Positions 1 through 9,110 of a stretch of 64,000 nt of DNA are shown here, one piece after another; within the stretch, counting starts at the first letter, position 1; every line of letters begins with the position of its first letter. The stretch is from assembly GCF_016907435.1 (NCBI RefSeq), contig NZ_JAFBBZ010000001.1, positions 2,914,001 to 2,978,000 on the forward strand. The letters run 5' to 3'. The notes below the pieces were generated by a model. It ran no database searches. It was not told the DNA's origin and saw only the letters and a list, made by a program, of their open reading frames with translations. Made by a program: the position numbers and the translations under genes. The DNA comes from Nocardioides salarius (GTDB taxonomy: Bacteria > Actinomycetota > Actinomycetes > Propionibacteriales > Nocardioidaceae).

Positions 1-122
1 TGTCGATGTGGCCGACCGGTGCCCAGCGCTGGCTCCTCAAGCTCCTCGCGCCGGTCCTCGACATCACCTTCTCCTCCTTCCTCAAGAAGCTGCGCCGCTA
101 CACCGAGGGCCGCTTCGCCTGA
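1..122 (+). CDS. C-terminal fragment of an unidentified protein
   Basis: Only the last 39 codons are present, read from base 3 to the TGA at 120-122; the gene begins before the window. The tail is rich in Leu, Lys and Arg and ends in RRYTEGRFA. It shows no motif that I can assign to a family. An oxidoreductase tail is possible but would be a guess. The next gene starts 79 nt downstream on the same strand. Confidence 0.45.
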   Translation, partial: SMWPTGAQRWLLKLLAPVLDITFSSFLKKLRRYTEGRFA

Positions 123-201
123 GCGGCACGGCCGGCAGGTCGTCACGCGGCGTCGGCCTGGGACTCACCCGGGGTTCACGTGCCTGCGCTGTGGTGGGCC
201 G

Positions 202-1095
202 GTGAGCCGCCGCCTGATCGTCCCCGCCGTCGTCCTGGGCGCCAGCGCCGGCGTCGCGTCGTACGCCGTGCGCGGGCTGCTGGCCCGCCAGGCCGCGGTC
301 GCCCGCCGCCTGATCGGCAAGCCGCTGGGCGAGCAGGCGCCGCACGCCGACCGGGTCTGGAAGCGCGCCTACGGCGACCCCCTCGACCTGCTCCTGCTCG
401 GCGACTCGATCGCGGCGGGGCTGGGCGCCGAGCGGCGCAAGGACACCCTCGGCGGCCGGCTCAGCAAGGGGCTGGCCAAGCACCTGCAGCGCGGGGTGCG
501 GCTGCGCACCGCCGCGGTGGTCGGCGCCGAGAGCTCGACGCTGGGTGCCCAGCTCGACACGCTGCCGCGCGGCTACCGCGCCGACGTCGCCGTGGTCGTG
601 GTGGGCGGCAACGACGTGACCCACCGGGTGCCGGTCGCCGAGGCCGCGGGCCACCTGGCCGAGGCCGTCGCCCGCCTGCGAGCCCAGGGCACCGAGGTGG
701 TCGTGGGCACCTGTCCCGACCTGGGCGCGCTGCGCCCGGTGCCGCAGCCGCTGCGCCGCCTCGGGTCGCTCGCCTCGCGCCAGCTCGCGCGGGCCCAGGA
801 GGAGGCGGCGGTGCAGGCCGGTGCGCACGCCGTGTCGCTCGCCGAGGTGGTCGGGCCGTTCTTCGTCACCGACCCCGACGCGATGTTCAGCCTCGACCGC
901 TTCCACCCCAGCGCGCTGGGCTACCGGCGCACCGCCGAGGCGCTGCTGCCCTCGCTGCTGACCGCCGTCGGCGAGCACGACCGGGTGCCCCACGGGCACC
1001 GGCTGCCACGTTTGCACTCGACCCGGGCGAGTGCTAAACATGAGGCTGGCAGTCTCCTCATGAGAGTGCCAGACATCCCCGGTCCGGGGAGTTGA
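202..1095 (+). CDS. SGNH/GDSL-family hydrolase
   Basis: Predicted 297-residue esterase/lipase-like hydrolase. The GTG at 202 is chosen because the protein then opens with a hydrophobic segment ([19 protein letters not shown]) that looks like a signal anchor. The block I motif GDSI (67-70) supplies nucleophile Ser69. GGND (135-138) is the block III oxyanion motif. DRFH (232-235) gives the catalytic Asp and His. The substrate cannot be told from sequence. Its last 30 codons run through both CIRCE operators of groEL, so the end of this gene is also the groEL control region. The tail after about residue 260 is low in motifs and may be free to serve that second role. Confidence 0.8.
   Translation: MSRRLIVPAVVLGASAGVASYAVRGLLARQAAVARRLIGKPLGEQAPHADRVWKRAYGDPLDLLLLGDSIAAGLGAERRKDTLGGRLSKGLAKHLQRGVRLRTAAVVGAESSTLGAQLDTLPRGYRADVAVVVVGGNDVTHRVPVAEAAGHLAEAVARLRAQGTEVVVGTCPDLGALRPVPQPLRRLGSLASRQLARAQEEAAVQAGAHAVSLAEVVGPFFVTDPDAMFSLDRFHPSALGYRRTAEALLPSLLTAVGEHDRVPHGHRLPRLHSTRASAKHEAGSLLMRVPDIPGPGS
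1011..1037 (+). promoter_or_regulatory. CIRCE operator 1 (HrcA site) of groEL
   Basis: TTTGCACTC, nine bases, then GAGTGCTAA. This is one base from the CIRCE consensus TTAGCACTC-N9-GAGTGCTAA. HrcA binds CIRCE and represses chaperonin genes until heat shock. A possible promoter overlaps it (TTGCAC at 1012, TAAACA at 1035, 17-bp spacer), but these hexamers are weak. Confidence 0.9.
1046..1072 (+). promoter_or_regulatory. CIRCE-like operator 2 of groEL
   Basis: CTGGCAGTC, nine bases, then GAGTGCCAG. The two arms are complementary except for one base, with the same 9+9+9 geometry as the first CIRCE. The start-to-start distance is 35 bp. Paired CIRCE sites upstream of groEL are known in other actinobacteria. 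Confidence 0.75.
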
Positions 1096-1178
1096 GGTCA
1101 GCAGCGTCGGCGGGAAGGGTCCGCCGGTTCGGCCTGGCCGTCCGTCGCGGGCAACGAACCGGTCCGTCCAGCTCTTGA

Positions 1179-2834
<1,656 letters not shown>

Positions 2835-2880
2835 TCCAGTCCCACCCGTAGCACCCAGCACGACCACAGCACGACCACAG

Positions 2881-2910
2881 CAGGGCCCCCGCCTCCGGGC
2901 GGGGGCCCTG
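2881..2910 (+). terminator. Hairpin terminator after groEL
   Basis: A perfect 13-bp stem (CAGGGCCCCCGCC pairing with its complement) with a 4-nt loop lies 46 nt after the groEL stop. There is no long T run, as is common for terminators in high-GC actinobacteria. Confidence 0.85.
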
Positions 2911-3013
2911 TCTGCGTGCGGGGCCGGGGCGCGGACGTCATGCGTCGCGCAGCGACGGACGTCCCGACCGCATGACCTCCGTGGGACGACGTTTGGGGCG
3001 GGCACGCATGCGG

Positions 3014-3019
3014 CAGGCT
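3014..3019 (+). promoter_or_regulatory. -10 box of a leaderless start (3026)
   Basis: CAGGCT followed by six bases and then GTG. The spacing matches the leaderless -10 pattern seen at many genes here, although the first T of TAnnnT is a C. Confidence 0.4.
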
Positions 3020-3025
3020 GGGGCC

Positions 3026-3595
3026 GTGCCCGAGACCTCCCGCTCCGCCGACAGCCCCGCGACCGTCACCAGCTCGGGCCGCGGCCCCCTGACCTGGTTG
3101 GTCGCGGGGCTCGCGGTCGTGGTGATCGCGGTGGTCGGCGCGGTCGCGCTGCTCGGCGGCGACGACGCCGAGGTGCCGCTGGCCGAGGACACCACCACGG
3201 GCAGTGGCGCCGGGGCCGGCGACGAGGCCCAGGAGGCCGACGAGGCCGAGCCCACGGTGACCCGCCTCGACCAGGGCCAGGAGACCGGGCGCTGCATGCG
3301 CCCCACCGCCGAGGCGCTGGCCGAGCAGCCGCTGGCCCTCGAGGGCACCGTGGTCGGCATCGACGACGGCCTGGCGGTGCTCGAGCCCGTCGAGTTCTAC
3401 GCCGGCCGGGCCACCGACCGCGTGGAGGTGGTGGCCCCGAGCGAGAGCGAGCAGGCGCTCATCGAGGGGGTCGCCCTCGAGGAGGGGGCTCGCTACCTGC
3501 TCGCCGCGGCCGACGGGCGACTGCTGGGGTGCGGCCTGAGCGGGCCCGCCGAGCCCGGGCTCGCCGAGATGTACGCCGAGGCGTTCAACCGCTGA
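3026..3595 (+). CDS. Single-pass membrane protein of unknown function
   Basis: Predicted 189 residues. The cytoplasmic N-terminus is about 21 residues long. One membrane segment follows (about 22-44, LTWLVAGLAVVVIAVVGAVALL), then an acidic Ala/Glu/Thr-rich linker, then a small extracytoplasmic domain from about residue 75 to the end with two cysteines (the RCMRP and GCGLSG segments) that could pair. I recognise no family. The GTG at 3026 is preferred over an ATG 54 bases upstream because a leaderless -10 box sits 6 nt before it. The gene lies between the groEL terminator and the MocA-like gene, whose start follows by 31 nt. Confidence 0.65.
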   Translation: MPETSRSADSPATVTSSGRGPLTWLVAGLAVVVIAVVGAVALLGGDDAEVPLAEDTTTGSGAGAGDEAQEADEAEPTVTRLDQGQETGRCMRPTAEALAEQPLALEGTVVGIDDGLAVLEPVEFYAGRATDRVEVVAPSESEQALIEGVALEEGARYLLAAADGRLLGCGLSGPAEPGLAEMYAEAFNR

Positions 3596-3614
3596 CGCGC
3601 CACCGCGGGTGCGG

Positions 3615-3620
3615 CACAGT
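3615..3620 (+). promoter_or_regulatory. -10 box of a leaderless start (3627)
   Basis: CACAGT, six bases, then GTG. Spacing fits the leaderless pattern; the match to TAnnnT is partial. Confidence 0.35.
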
Positions 3621-3626
3621 GGGGGC

Positions 3627-4202
3627 GTGCAGACCACCGGACTCCTCCTCGCCGCCGGCGCCGGGCGCCGGATGGGCACCCCCAAGGCCCTGGTCGCCGA
3701 CGAGCGCGGAGCCTGGCTGACCCGGGCCGTCGCGCTGCTGCGCGACGGCGGCTGCGACAGCGTCACCGTGGTGCTCGGCGCCGCGGCCGACGACGCCCGG
3801 CGCCTCCTCGACGCCGCACCGGCCGACCAGCACGTCGGCGTCGGCGTCGTGGTCGCCGCCGACTGGGCCCAGGGCATGGGCGCCTCCCTCGGGGCCGGTC
3901 TGGCCGCGCTCGAGGAGTCGGCGGCCGACGCCGCCCTGGTCACGCTCGTCGACCTGCCCGACCTGGTGCCCGAGGTGGTGCGCCGGGTCCGCGCCGGCGG
4001 CGAGGGGCCCGCGGCGCTCGCGCGGGCGGCGTACGACGGCGTGCCGGGGCACCCGGTGCTCCTCGGGCGCGAGCACTGGGCGGGGGTGCGCGCCAGCGCG
4101 GTGGGCGACCAGGGCGCGCGCGACTACCTGGCTGCCAGGCCGGTGCGGCTCGTCGAGTGCGGCGACCTGGCCACCGGCCACGACGTCGACGCCCCGCGCT
4201 GA
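3627..4202 (+). CDS. MobA/MocA-like nucleotidyltransferase
   Basis: Predicted 191-residue NTP-transferase-fold protein. The N-terminal signature LAAGAGRRMGTPKAL binds the nucleotide, DLPDL is the metal-binding stretch, and GHPV is typical of the MocA/molybdenum-cofactor cytidylyltransferase group. Such enzymes join CTP to molybdopterin to make the dinucleotide cofactor of CO-dehydrogenase/xanthine-dehydrogenase-type enzymes. The location fits: CoxD, CoxE and XdhC homologues follow within 500 bp and coxSLM lie further on. CTP rather than GTP use is inferred from this context only. Confidence 0.82.
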   Translation: MQTTGLLLAAGAGRRMGTPKALVADERGAWLTRAVALLRDGGCDSVTVVLGAAADDARRLLDAAPADQHVGVGVVVAADWAQGMGASLGAGLAALEESAADAALVTLVDLPDLVPEVVRRVRAGGEGPAALARAAYDGVPGHPVLLGREHWAGVRASAVGDQGARDYLAARPVRLVECGDLATGHDVDAPR

Positions 4203-4211
4203 GCCAGGACC

Positions 4212-4622
4212 TCAGGCGCGACGGATCCGGATCGGCCCCTTGGCCGTCGACGGGTCGACCACGCGCCCGCCCTGGGTGACCTCGACCTCGCCCGCGGCCA
4301 CCAGGCGGCGGGCGGCCCGGCGGGCCGGCTCCATCAGCTCGCGCCACGCCTCCCCGTCGTCCCCTGCGTCCCCGTCGCCGCCCCCGCCGCCGACGGCGCG
4401 CGCGGCCTCGGAGGGGCAGATGGTGCTGGCGCGGGAGCGGGCCGCGAGCAGGTCGAGGATGCTGGCCTCGAGCGCCCGGTCGGTGTCGGTGACGCAGTGG
4501 CGCCGGCAGGGCGTGGAGCAGTAGCGCACCTGCTCCCAGTCGCGCTCCCACTTCTTGCGCCACTCGATCGTGCGCCCGCACGAGACGCAGGTCCTCGGCT
4601 CGGGGGTGCTGGCACGGCTCAC
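4212..4622 (-). CDS. DUF2256/DUF3253 zinc-finger and winged-helix protein
   Basis: Predicted 136 residues. The first 40 residues hold a short zinc-finger-like part with four cysteines (TCVSCGR and RYCSTPCRR), as in DUF2256. After a Gly/Asp-rich linker, the C-terminal half resembles DUF3253, a small winged-helix domain ending in the conserved GPIRIRR. The function is unknown. The start is GTG at 4622, with a leaderless -10 box (CAGACT) six bases upstream, back to back with the promoter of the MoxR gene. It interrupts the cox maturation genes on the opposite strand. Confidence 0.75.
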   Translation of the reverse strand: MSRASTPEPRTCVSCGRTIEWRKKWERDWEQVRYCSTPCRRHCVTDTDRALEASILDLLAARSRASTICPSEAARAVGGGGGDGDAGDDGEAWRELMEPARRAARRLVAAGEVEVTQGGRVVDPSTAKGPIRIRRA

Positions 4623-4628
4623 CGGTCC

Positions 4629-4634
4629 AGTCTG
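4629..4634 (-). promoter_or_regulatory. -10 box of a leaderless start (4622, minus strand)
   Basis: On the minus strand CAGACT is followed by six bases (GGACCG) and GTG. It faces away from the -10 box at 4672, giving a compact divergent promoter pair. Confidence 0.45.
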
Positions 4635-4671
4635 TGCGGGGCGTCCAACCGGCGGCCAACGACCTGCTGGC

Positions 4672-4677
4672 TAGCCT
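4672..4677 (+). promoter_or_regulatory. -10 box of a leaderless start (4684)
   Basis: TAGCCT, six bases (GGCCGC), then ATG. It is a full TAnnnT match at leaderless spacing, and no ribosome-binding site is present. Confidence 0.65.
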
Positions 4678-4683
4678 GGCCGC

Positions 4684-5577
4684 ATGGAGCTCCCCGAGGT
4701 GCCCGATGCCGCCGACGTCGCGGCGCGCCTGCGCGAGACCGGCTACCTCTGCGACGCCGACCTGGCCACGGTGGTCTTCCTCGCGCTGCGGATGCAGCGG
4801 CCGCTGCTGCTCGAGGGCGAGCCCGGCACCGGCAAGACCGCGCTCGCCGAGGCGCTGGCGGCCACCCTCGACCTGCCGCTGGTGCGGCTGCAGTGCTACG
4901 AGGGGATCGACGCGACCCAGGCGCTCTACGACTGGGACTTCCCGCGCCAGGTGCTCCACCTGCGCGCCCTCGAGGCCGCCGGCGGCGATGTCGACGCCGA
5001 GGGCGCCGAGAAGAGCCTGTACGACGAGCGGTTCCTGCTCGCCCGCCCGGTCCTGGCCGCGCTGCAGCAGGCCCCGGCGGTGCTGCTGGTCGACGAGGTC
5101 GACCGCGCCGACGACGAGTTCGAGGCGTTCCTGCTCGAGGTGCTCTCGACCTACCAGGTCTCGATCCCCGAGCTGGGCACGGTGCGGGCGACCACCCCGC
5201 CGGTGGTGGTGCTGACCTCGAACCGCACCCGCGAGCTGCACGACGCGCTCAAGCGTCGCTGCCTCTACCACTGGATCGACCACCCGGGCCTCGAGCGCGA
5301 GGTCGAGGTGGTGCGCACCCGCGCACCCGAGGTCTCCGAGACGCTGGCCCGCCAGGTCGTCGCCGTCGTCCAGCAGCTGCGCACCGGCACCGCCGCCGGC
5401 CCTCTGCAGAAGCCGCCGGGGGTCGCGGAGACCCTCGACTGGGCCCGCGCCCTGCACCACCTCGGCGCCACCGAGGTCGACCTGGCCACGGCCGCGCGCA
5501 CGGTGGGCGCGCTGGTGAAGTACCGCGAGGACGCCGACAGGGTGCGCCAGGCGCTCGACCGGATGCTCACCCCATGA
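4684..5577 (+). CDS. coxD: MoxR-family AAA+ ATPase (CoxD-like)
   Basis: Predicted 297-residue AAA+ ATPase of the MoxR/CoxD group. Walker A is GEPGTGKT (residues about 44-51), Walker B is LLVDEVDRAD, and sensor 1 is the LTSNRTRE stretch. CoxD-type ATPases work with a VWA-domain partner to mature metal cofactors; in Oligotropha CoxD helps build the Cu-S-Mo site of CO dehydrogenase. The next gene is such a VWA protein and overlaps by four bases (ATGA), which argues for coupled translation and a paired function. Confidence 0.88.
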   Translation: MELPEVPDAADVAARLRETGYLCDADLATVVFLALRMQRPLLLEGEPGTGKTALAEALAATLDLPLVRLQCYEGIDATQALYDWDFPRQVLHLRALEAAGGDVDAEGAEKSLYDERFLLARPVLAALQQAPAVLLVDEVDRADDEFEAFLLEVLSTYQVSIPELGTVRATTPPVVVLTSNRTRELHDALKRRCLYHWIDHPGLEREVEVVRTRAPEVSETLARQVVAVVQQLRTGTAAGPLQKPPGVAETLDWARALHHLGATEVDLATAARTVGALVKYREDADRVRQALDRMLTP

Positions 5578-6701
5578 GCACCGTGAGCACCGCGGCCCAC
5601 GCCCCCGACGAGCTGCTGCTCGGCTTCACCCACGCGCTGCGCGCGGCCGGCGTCGGGGTCACCCACGACCGCGGTGCCTCCTTCCTGGCCGCGACCGCCC
5701 TGGTGGGCCTGGGCGACGTGGCCGCGGTGCGCGCCGCGGGCCGCTCGACGCTGTGCGCGGGGCCCGACGACCTCGCGCGCTTCGACCAGGTCTTCGCGGC
5801 CTGGTTCGACCCCCGCGGCGAGCTGCCCCGCAGTCGCCCCGCGCCTGCCGGTGCACCCGCCCCGGCGCTGCTGCCCGAGAGCGACGCGGGCGCCGGCGGC
5901 GAGGGCGGCGACGACGAGGAGGTGGTGCGCGCCATGGCCTCCGACGTCGAGGTGCTGCGCCACCGTGACGTGGCCGCGCTGAGCCCGGGCGAGAAGGCAC
6001 GGCTCGCCGACATGTTCGCCTCGCTGGCCGTGCGCGCGCCGCTGCGGCGCACCTCGCGCCACGAGCGGTGGCGCCGCGGCGACGTCGACGCGGCGCGCAC
6101 CGTGCGCGCCAGCCTGCGCCGGATGGGCGAGCCCGCCGAGATCGCCTGGCGCCGGCGCAGCGTGCGCCCGCGCCGGGTGGTGCTGCTGGTCGACGTGTCG
6201 GGCTCGATGAGCGGGTACGCCGACGCGCTGCTGCGCCTCGCGCACCGGCTCACCCACGCGCTGCCGGGCTCCCGCGTGGAGACCTTCACCCTCGGCACCC
6301 GTCTGACCCACCTGACCCGGCCGCTGCGCCTGCGCGACGCCGACCGGGCGCTCGTCGCGGCCGGCGAGGCGGTGCCCGACTGGTCGGGCGGCACCCGGCT
6401 GGGCGAGTCGCTCGGCGCCTTCCTCGACCGGTGGGGCCGCCGCGGGGCGGCCCGCGGCGCCGTCGTGGTGGTCTTCAGCGACGGCTGGGAGCGCGGCGAC
6501 CCCGCGCTGCTGGCCGAGCAGGTCGCCCGTCTGCAGCGGGTGGCCCACCGCGTGGTGTGGGTCAACCCGCACCGCGGCAAGGCCGGCTACGAGCCGGTGC
6601 AGCAGGGCGTGCTGGCGGTCCTGCCGCACGTCGACGACTTCGTGGCCGGGCACTCGCTGGCCACCTACGCCGAGCTCTGCGAGGTGATCGCCCGTGCGTG
6701 A
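5574..6701 (+). CDS. coxE: VWA-domain protein, CoxE-like
   Basis: Predicted 375 residues. The C-terminal half is a von Willebrand A domain with an intact MIDAS motif, VDVSGSMSGY (DxSxS), followed by the Thr and Asp positions in WSGGTRLGE and FSDGWERGD. The N-terminal half is helical and acidic around residues 95-120. The family partners MoxR/CoxD ATPases in metal insertion. ATG at 5574 overlaps the coxD stop, and its own stop overlaps the xdhC start by 8 bases, so the three genes form one operon. Confidence 0.87.
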   Translation: MSTVSTAAHAPDELLLGFTHALRAAGVGVTHDRGASFLAATALVGLGDVAAVRAAGRSTLCAGPDDLARFDQVFAAWFDPRGELPRSRPAPAGAPAPALLPESDAGAGGEGGDDEEVVRAMASDVEVLRHRDVAALSPGEKARLADMFASLAVRAPLRRTSRHERWRRGDVDAARTVRASLRRMGEPAEIAWRRRSVRPRRVVLLVDVSGSMSGYADALLRLAHRLTHALPGSRVETFTLGTRLTHLTRPLRLRDADRALVAAGEAVPDWSGGTRLGESLGAFLDRWGRRGAARGAVVVVFSDGWERGDPALLAEQVARLQRVAHRVVWVNPHRGKAGYEPVQQGVLAVLPHVDDFVAGHSLATYAELCEVIARA

Positions 6702-7836
6702 CGTGCTGCCCGAGCTGATGAGGTGGTGGGAGGCCGGCGAGACGGTCGGCGTGGCCACCGTCGTGGCGACCTTCCGCTCCGCGCCCCGCCCGCCGGGCGC
6801 ATCGATGCTGGTGGGCCCCGACGAGACCGCGGTCGGCTCGGTCTCCGGCGGCTGCGTCGAGGGCGCCGTCTACGAGCAGGCCCAGGAGGTCGTCGCGGGC
6901 GGCACCCCCGTGCTCGAGCGCTACGGCGTCTCCGACGACGACGCCTTCGCCGTCGGGCTGACCTGCGGAGGCATCCTCGACGTGTGGGTCGAGCGGGTCT
7001 CGCGCGAGACCTTCCCCGAGCTGGGGGCGCTCGCGGCCGACGTCGAGGCCGGGCTCCCCGTGGCCCTCGCGACCGTCATCGACCACCCCGACCCCGCCTG
7101 GCGCGGGCGACGCATCGTCGTACGCCCCGAGGAGGAGCCGGCCGCGGGGTCGATCGGCTCGCCGCGCGCCGACGCCGCGGTGCACGACGACGCGCTCGGG
7201 CTGCTGGCCAGCGGCACCAGCGCGACGCTGTCCTACGGCCCCGACGGCGAGCGGCGTGGCGAGGGGATGCGGGTCTTCGTGTGGGCCTTCGCCCCCAAGC
7301 CGCGGATGCTGGTCTTCGGCGCGATCGACTTCGCCGCCGCCGTCGCCCGCGTCGGCAGCTTCCTGGGCTACCACGTCACGGTCTGCGACGCCCGGCCAGT
7401 CTTCGCCACCACCAGCCGCTTCCCCGACGCCGACGAGGTCGTGGTCGACTGGCCGCACCGCTACCTGGCCGCCGAGCAGGAGGCCGGGCGCATCGACCAG
7501 CGCACCGTGCTCGCGGTGCTCACCCACGACCCGAAGTTCGACGTGCCGCTCCTCGAGGTCGCCCTGCGCCTGCCCGAGGTCGCCTACGTCGGGGCGATGG
7601 GCTCGCGCCGCACCCACGACGACCGGCTCGAGCGGCTGCGCGCCGCCGGCCTCACCGACGCCGAGCTCGATCGGCTCTCCAGCCCGATCGGCCTCGACCT
7701 CGGCGCCCGCACCCCGGAGGAGACCGCGATCTCGATCGCCGCCGAGATCATCGCCGGGCGCTGGGGCGGCACGGGCGAGCCGCTCGCGGCCACCGAGGGC
7801 CGCATCCACCGCGACCTGCCCCACGACCTCGACTGA
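6694..7836 (+). CDS. XdhC/CoxF-family molybdenum cofactor insertion protein
   Basis: Predicted 380 residues with the usual two parts. The N-terminal XdhC_CoxI domain carries GSVSGGCVEG. The C-terminal Rossmann-like XdhC domain carries MLVFGAIDFAAAVARVG and ends with AYVGAMGSRRTHDDRL and the EETAISIAAEII helix. XdhC binds the molybdenum cofactor and helps sulfurate and insert it into xanthine-dehydrogenase-type enzymes. The GTG at 6694 overlaps the coxE stop. Its likely client is the coxSLM enzyme encoded at 14462-18266, since no other molybdenum hydroxylase is in the window. Confidence 0.88.
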   Translation: MRDVLPELMRWWEAGETVGVATVVATFRSAPRPPGASMLVGPDETAVGSVSGGCVEGAVYEQAQEVVAGGTPVLERYGVSDDDAFAVGLTCGGILDVWVERVSRETFPELGALAADVEAGLPVALATVIDHPDPAWRGRRIVVRPEEEPAAGSIGSPRADAAVHDDALGLLASGTSATLSYGPDGERRGEGMRVFVWAFAPKPRMLVFGAIDFAAAVARVGSFLGYHVTVCDARPVFATTSRFPDADEVVVDWPHRYLAAEQEAGRIDQRTVLAVLTHDPKFDVPLLEVALRLPEVAYVGAMGSRRTHDDRLERLRAAGLTDAELDRLSSPIGLDLGARTPEETAISIAAEIIAGRWGGTGEPLAATEGRIHRDLPHDLD

Positions 7837-7854
7837 GCGACGTACGGCAGCTCG

Positions 7855-7886
7855 AGGAGTTTCATCGGCCGGCCGATGAAACTCCT
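7855..7886. repeat. Perfect 32-bp palindrome (TTCATCGG family)
   Basis: Half-site AGGAGTTTCATCGGCC followed directly by its exact complement. It lies 18 nt after the xdhC stop and is the best copy of a palindrome family that recurs at 42499-42589. It could fold as a terminator, but there is no T run. Confidence 0.9.
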
Positions 7887-7916
7887 GGGTGGCCGATGAA
7901 ACTTCATCGTCCACCC
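7887..7916. repeat. Imperfect palindrome, second copy of the TTCATCGG family
   Basis: GGGTGGCCGATGAA, AC, TTCATCGTCCACCC: 14-bp arms with one mismatch. The arm order is inverted relative to the first copy (CCGATGAA first), so adjacent copies could also pair with each other. Confidence 0.75.
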
Positions 7917-7924
7917 GCCAGGTC

Positions 7925-7940
7925 CATCGGCCGGCCGATG
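7925..7940. repeat. Palindrome core, third copy of the TTCATCGG family
   Basis: CATCGGCCGGCCGATG is a perfect 16-bp core with degenerate flanks. It ends 24 bp before the ATG of the lipoprotein hydrolase, just ahead of its AGAGGAG ribosome-binding site. Confidence 0.75.
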
Positions 7941-7964
7941 AAACTCCCAGCAGAGGAGCAACCC

Positions 7965-9077
7965 ATGCGGCCCCACCATCCCCACCGGCCACTCGCGTAC
8001 GCCGTCGCCGGCGTCATGGCGCTGACGCTGCTGCTGGGCGCCTGCACCGGCAGCCCCGAGCCGACCGCGCCGTCCTCATCCTCCTCCGGCCCCTCGTCGC
8101 TCCCCACAGCCCAGCCGCCCGAGCCCGACCAGAAGACCGAGCCCACCGAGACCGCGCCCACGACCACCGCGCCGGGAGCCACGCTCGCCCCCGAGGAGCT
8201 GCCACGCGTCGACCACCCGGTCTCGCTGCCGGCGCTGATGCGCGAGGAGGTGCGGGCGGGGCCCATCGAGCGCACCGGGCGCCTCGGCGGCACCGAGAGG
8301 TGGACCGGCCACGCGGTGACCTACACCGTCGACGGCGCCACGGTCTCGGGCGAGCTGCTGGTGCCGACGGGGGAGGGGCCGTTCCCGGCGCTGGTGCTCA
8401 ACCACGGCTACATCGACCCGGCGGTCTACACCCTGGGCCGAGGCATGTCGCGCGAGCAGGAGTGGTTCGTCAGCAACGGCTTCGTGGTGCTGCACACCGA
8501 CTACCGCGGCCACGCCGGCTCCGACCCGGTCGGCGAGGTGGGCCGCGAGACCCGGCTGGTCTACACCCGCGACGCGATCGGGGCGGTGCGCGCGCTCGAG
8601 CAGGAGCCCTACGTCGACACCGAGCGGCTGGGGATGGTGGGTCGCTCGATGGGCGGCGGGGTCACCTACAACGCGCTGGTCGCGGTGCCCGACCTGGTCG
8701 ACGCCGCGGTGGTCTTCGCGCCGGTCAGCTCGTCGTTCGTCGACAACCTGCGCCAGTTCACCGAGCCCAACCGCCCCGAGGGGGCCCGGGCGTTCTACGA
8801 CCGGTTCGGCACCCCGCGGGAGTCGCCGGGCTTCTACCGCGCTCTCTCGTCGCGCACCTTCTTCGACCGCGTGCGGACGCCGGTGCTGATCCACCACGGC
8901 ACCGCCGACGACACCTGCCCGCCCGCCTGGTCGCGGCGCACCCAGACGCTGCTGCGGCGGGCCGGCGCCGACTCCACCCTGGTCGAGTGGCAGGGGGAGG
9001 GGCACGCCTTCGGGCCGCGCTTCGCCGACTCGATGCGGCGCACCGTGCGCTTCCTGCGCAGCCGGCTCGACGTGTGA
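7965..9077 (+). CDS. Alpha/beta-hydrolase lipoprotein (S9/dienelactone hydrolase-like)
   Basis: Predicted 370 residues. The signal peptide ends in the lipobox LLGAC, with Cys27 for lipid attachment, so the protein should sit on the outer face of the membrane. A Ser/Pro/Thr-rich linker (about 28-75) precedes an alpha/beta-hydrolase domain. The nucleophile elbow GRSMGG contains Ser228. Asp in HHGTADDTCP and His in EGHAFG complete the triad. This resembles secreted peptidase-like or ester hydrolases; the substrate is unknown. ATG at 7965 follows AGAGGAG by 7 nt. Three palindromic repeats fill the upstream gap, so it is probably transcribed separately from xdhC. Confidence 0.85.
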   Translation: MRPHHPHRPLAYAVAGVMALTLLLGACTGSPEPTAPSSSSSGPSSLPTAQPPEPDQKTEPTETAPTTTAPGATLAPEELPRVDHPVSLPALMREEVRAGPIERTGRLGGTERWTGHAVTYTVDGATVSGELLVPTGEGPFPALVLNHGYIDPAVYTLGRGMSREQEWFVSNGFVVLHTDYRGHAGSDPVGEVGRETRLVYTRDAIGAVRALEQEPYVDTERLGMVGRSMGGGVTYNALVAVPDLVDAAVVFAPVSSSFVDNLRQFTEPNRPEGARAFYDRFGTPRESPGFYRALSSRTFFDRVRTPVLIHHGTADDTCPPAWSRRTQTLLRRAGADSTLVEWQGEGHAFGPRFADSMRRTVRFLRSRLDV

Positions 9078-9098
9078 CCTGCCTCACGGGTCGGGTGC

Positions 9099-9104
9099 TA
9101 GGTT
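9099..9104 (+). promoter_or_regulatory. -10 box of a leaderless start (9111)
   Basis: TAGGTT, six bases (CTGGCC), then ATG; no ribosome-binding site. Confidence 0.65.
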
Positions 9105-9110
9105 CTGGCC

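Noticed and set aside
7855..7886. Palindrome as a transcription-factor operator for the lipoprotein gene
   Set aside because: The same family at 42499 lies between convergent genes with no promoter, so an operator role does not explain both sites.
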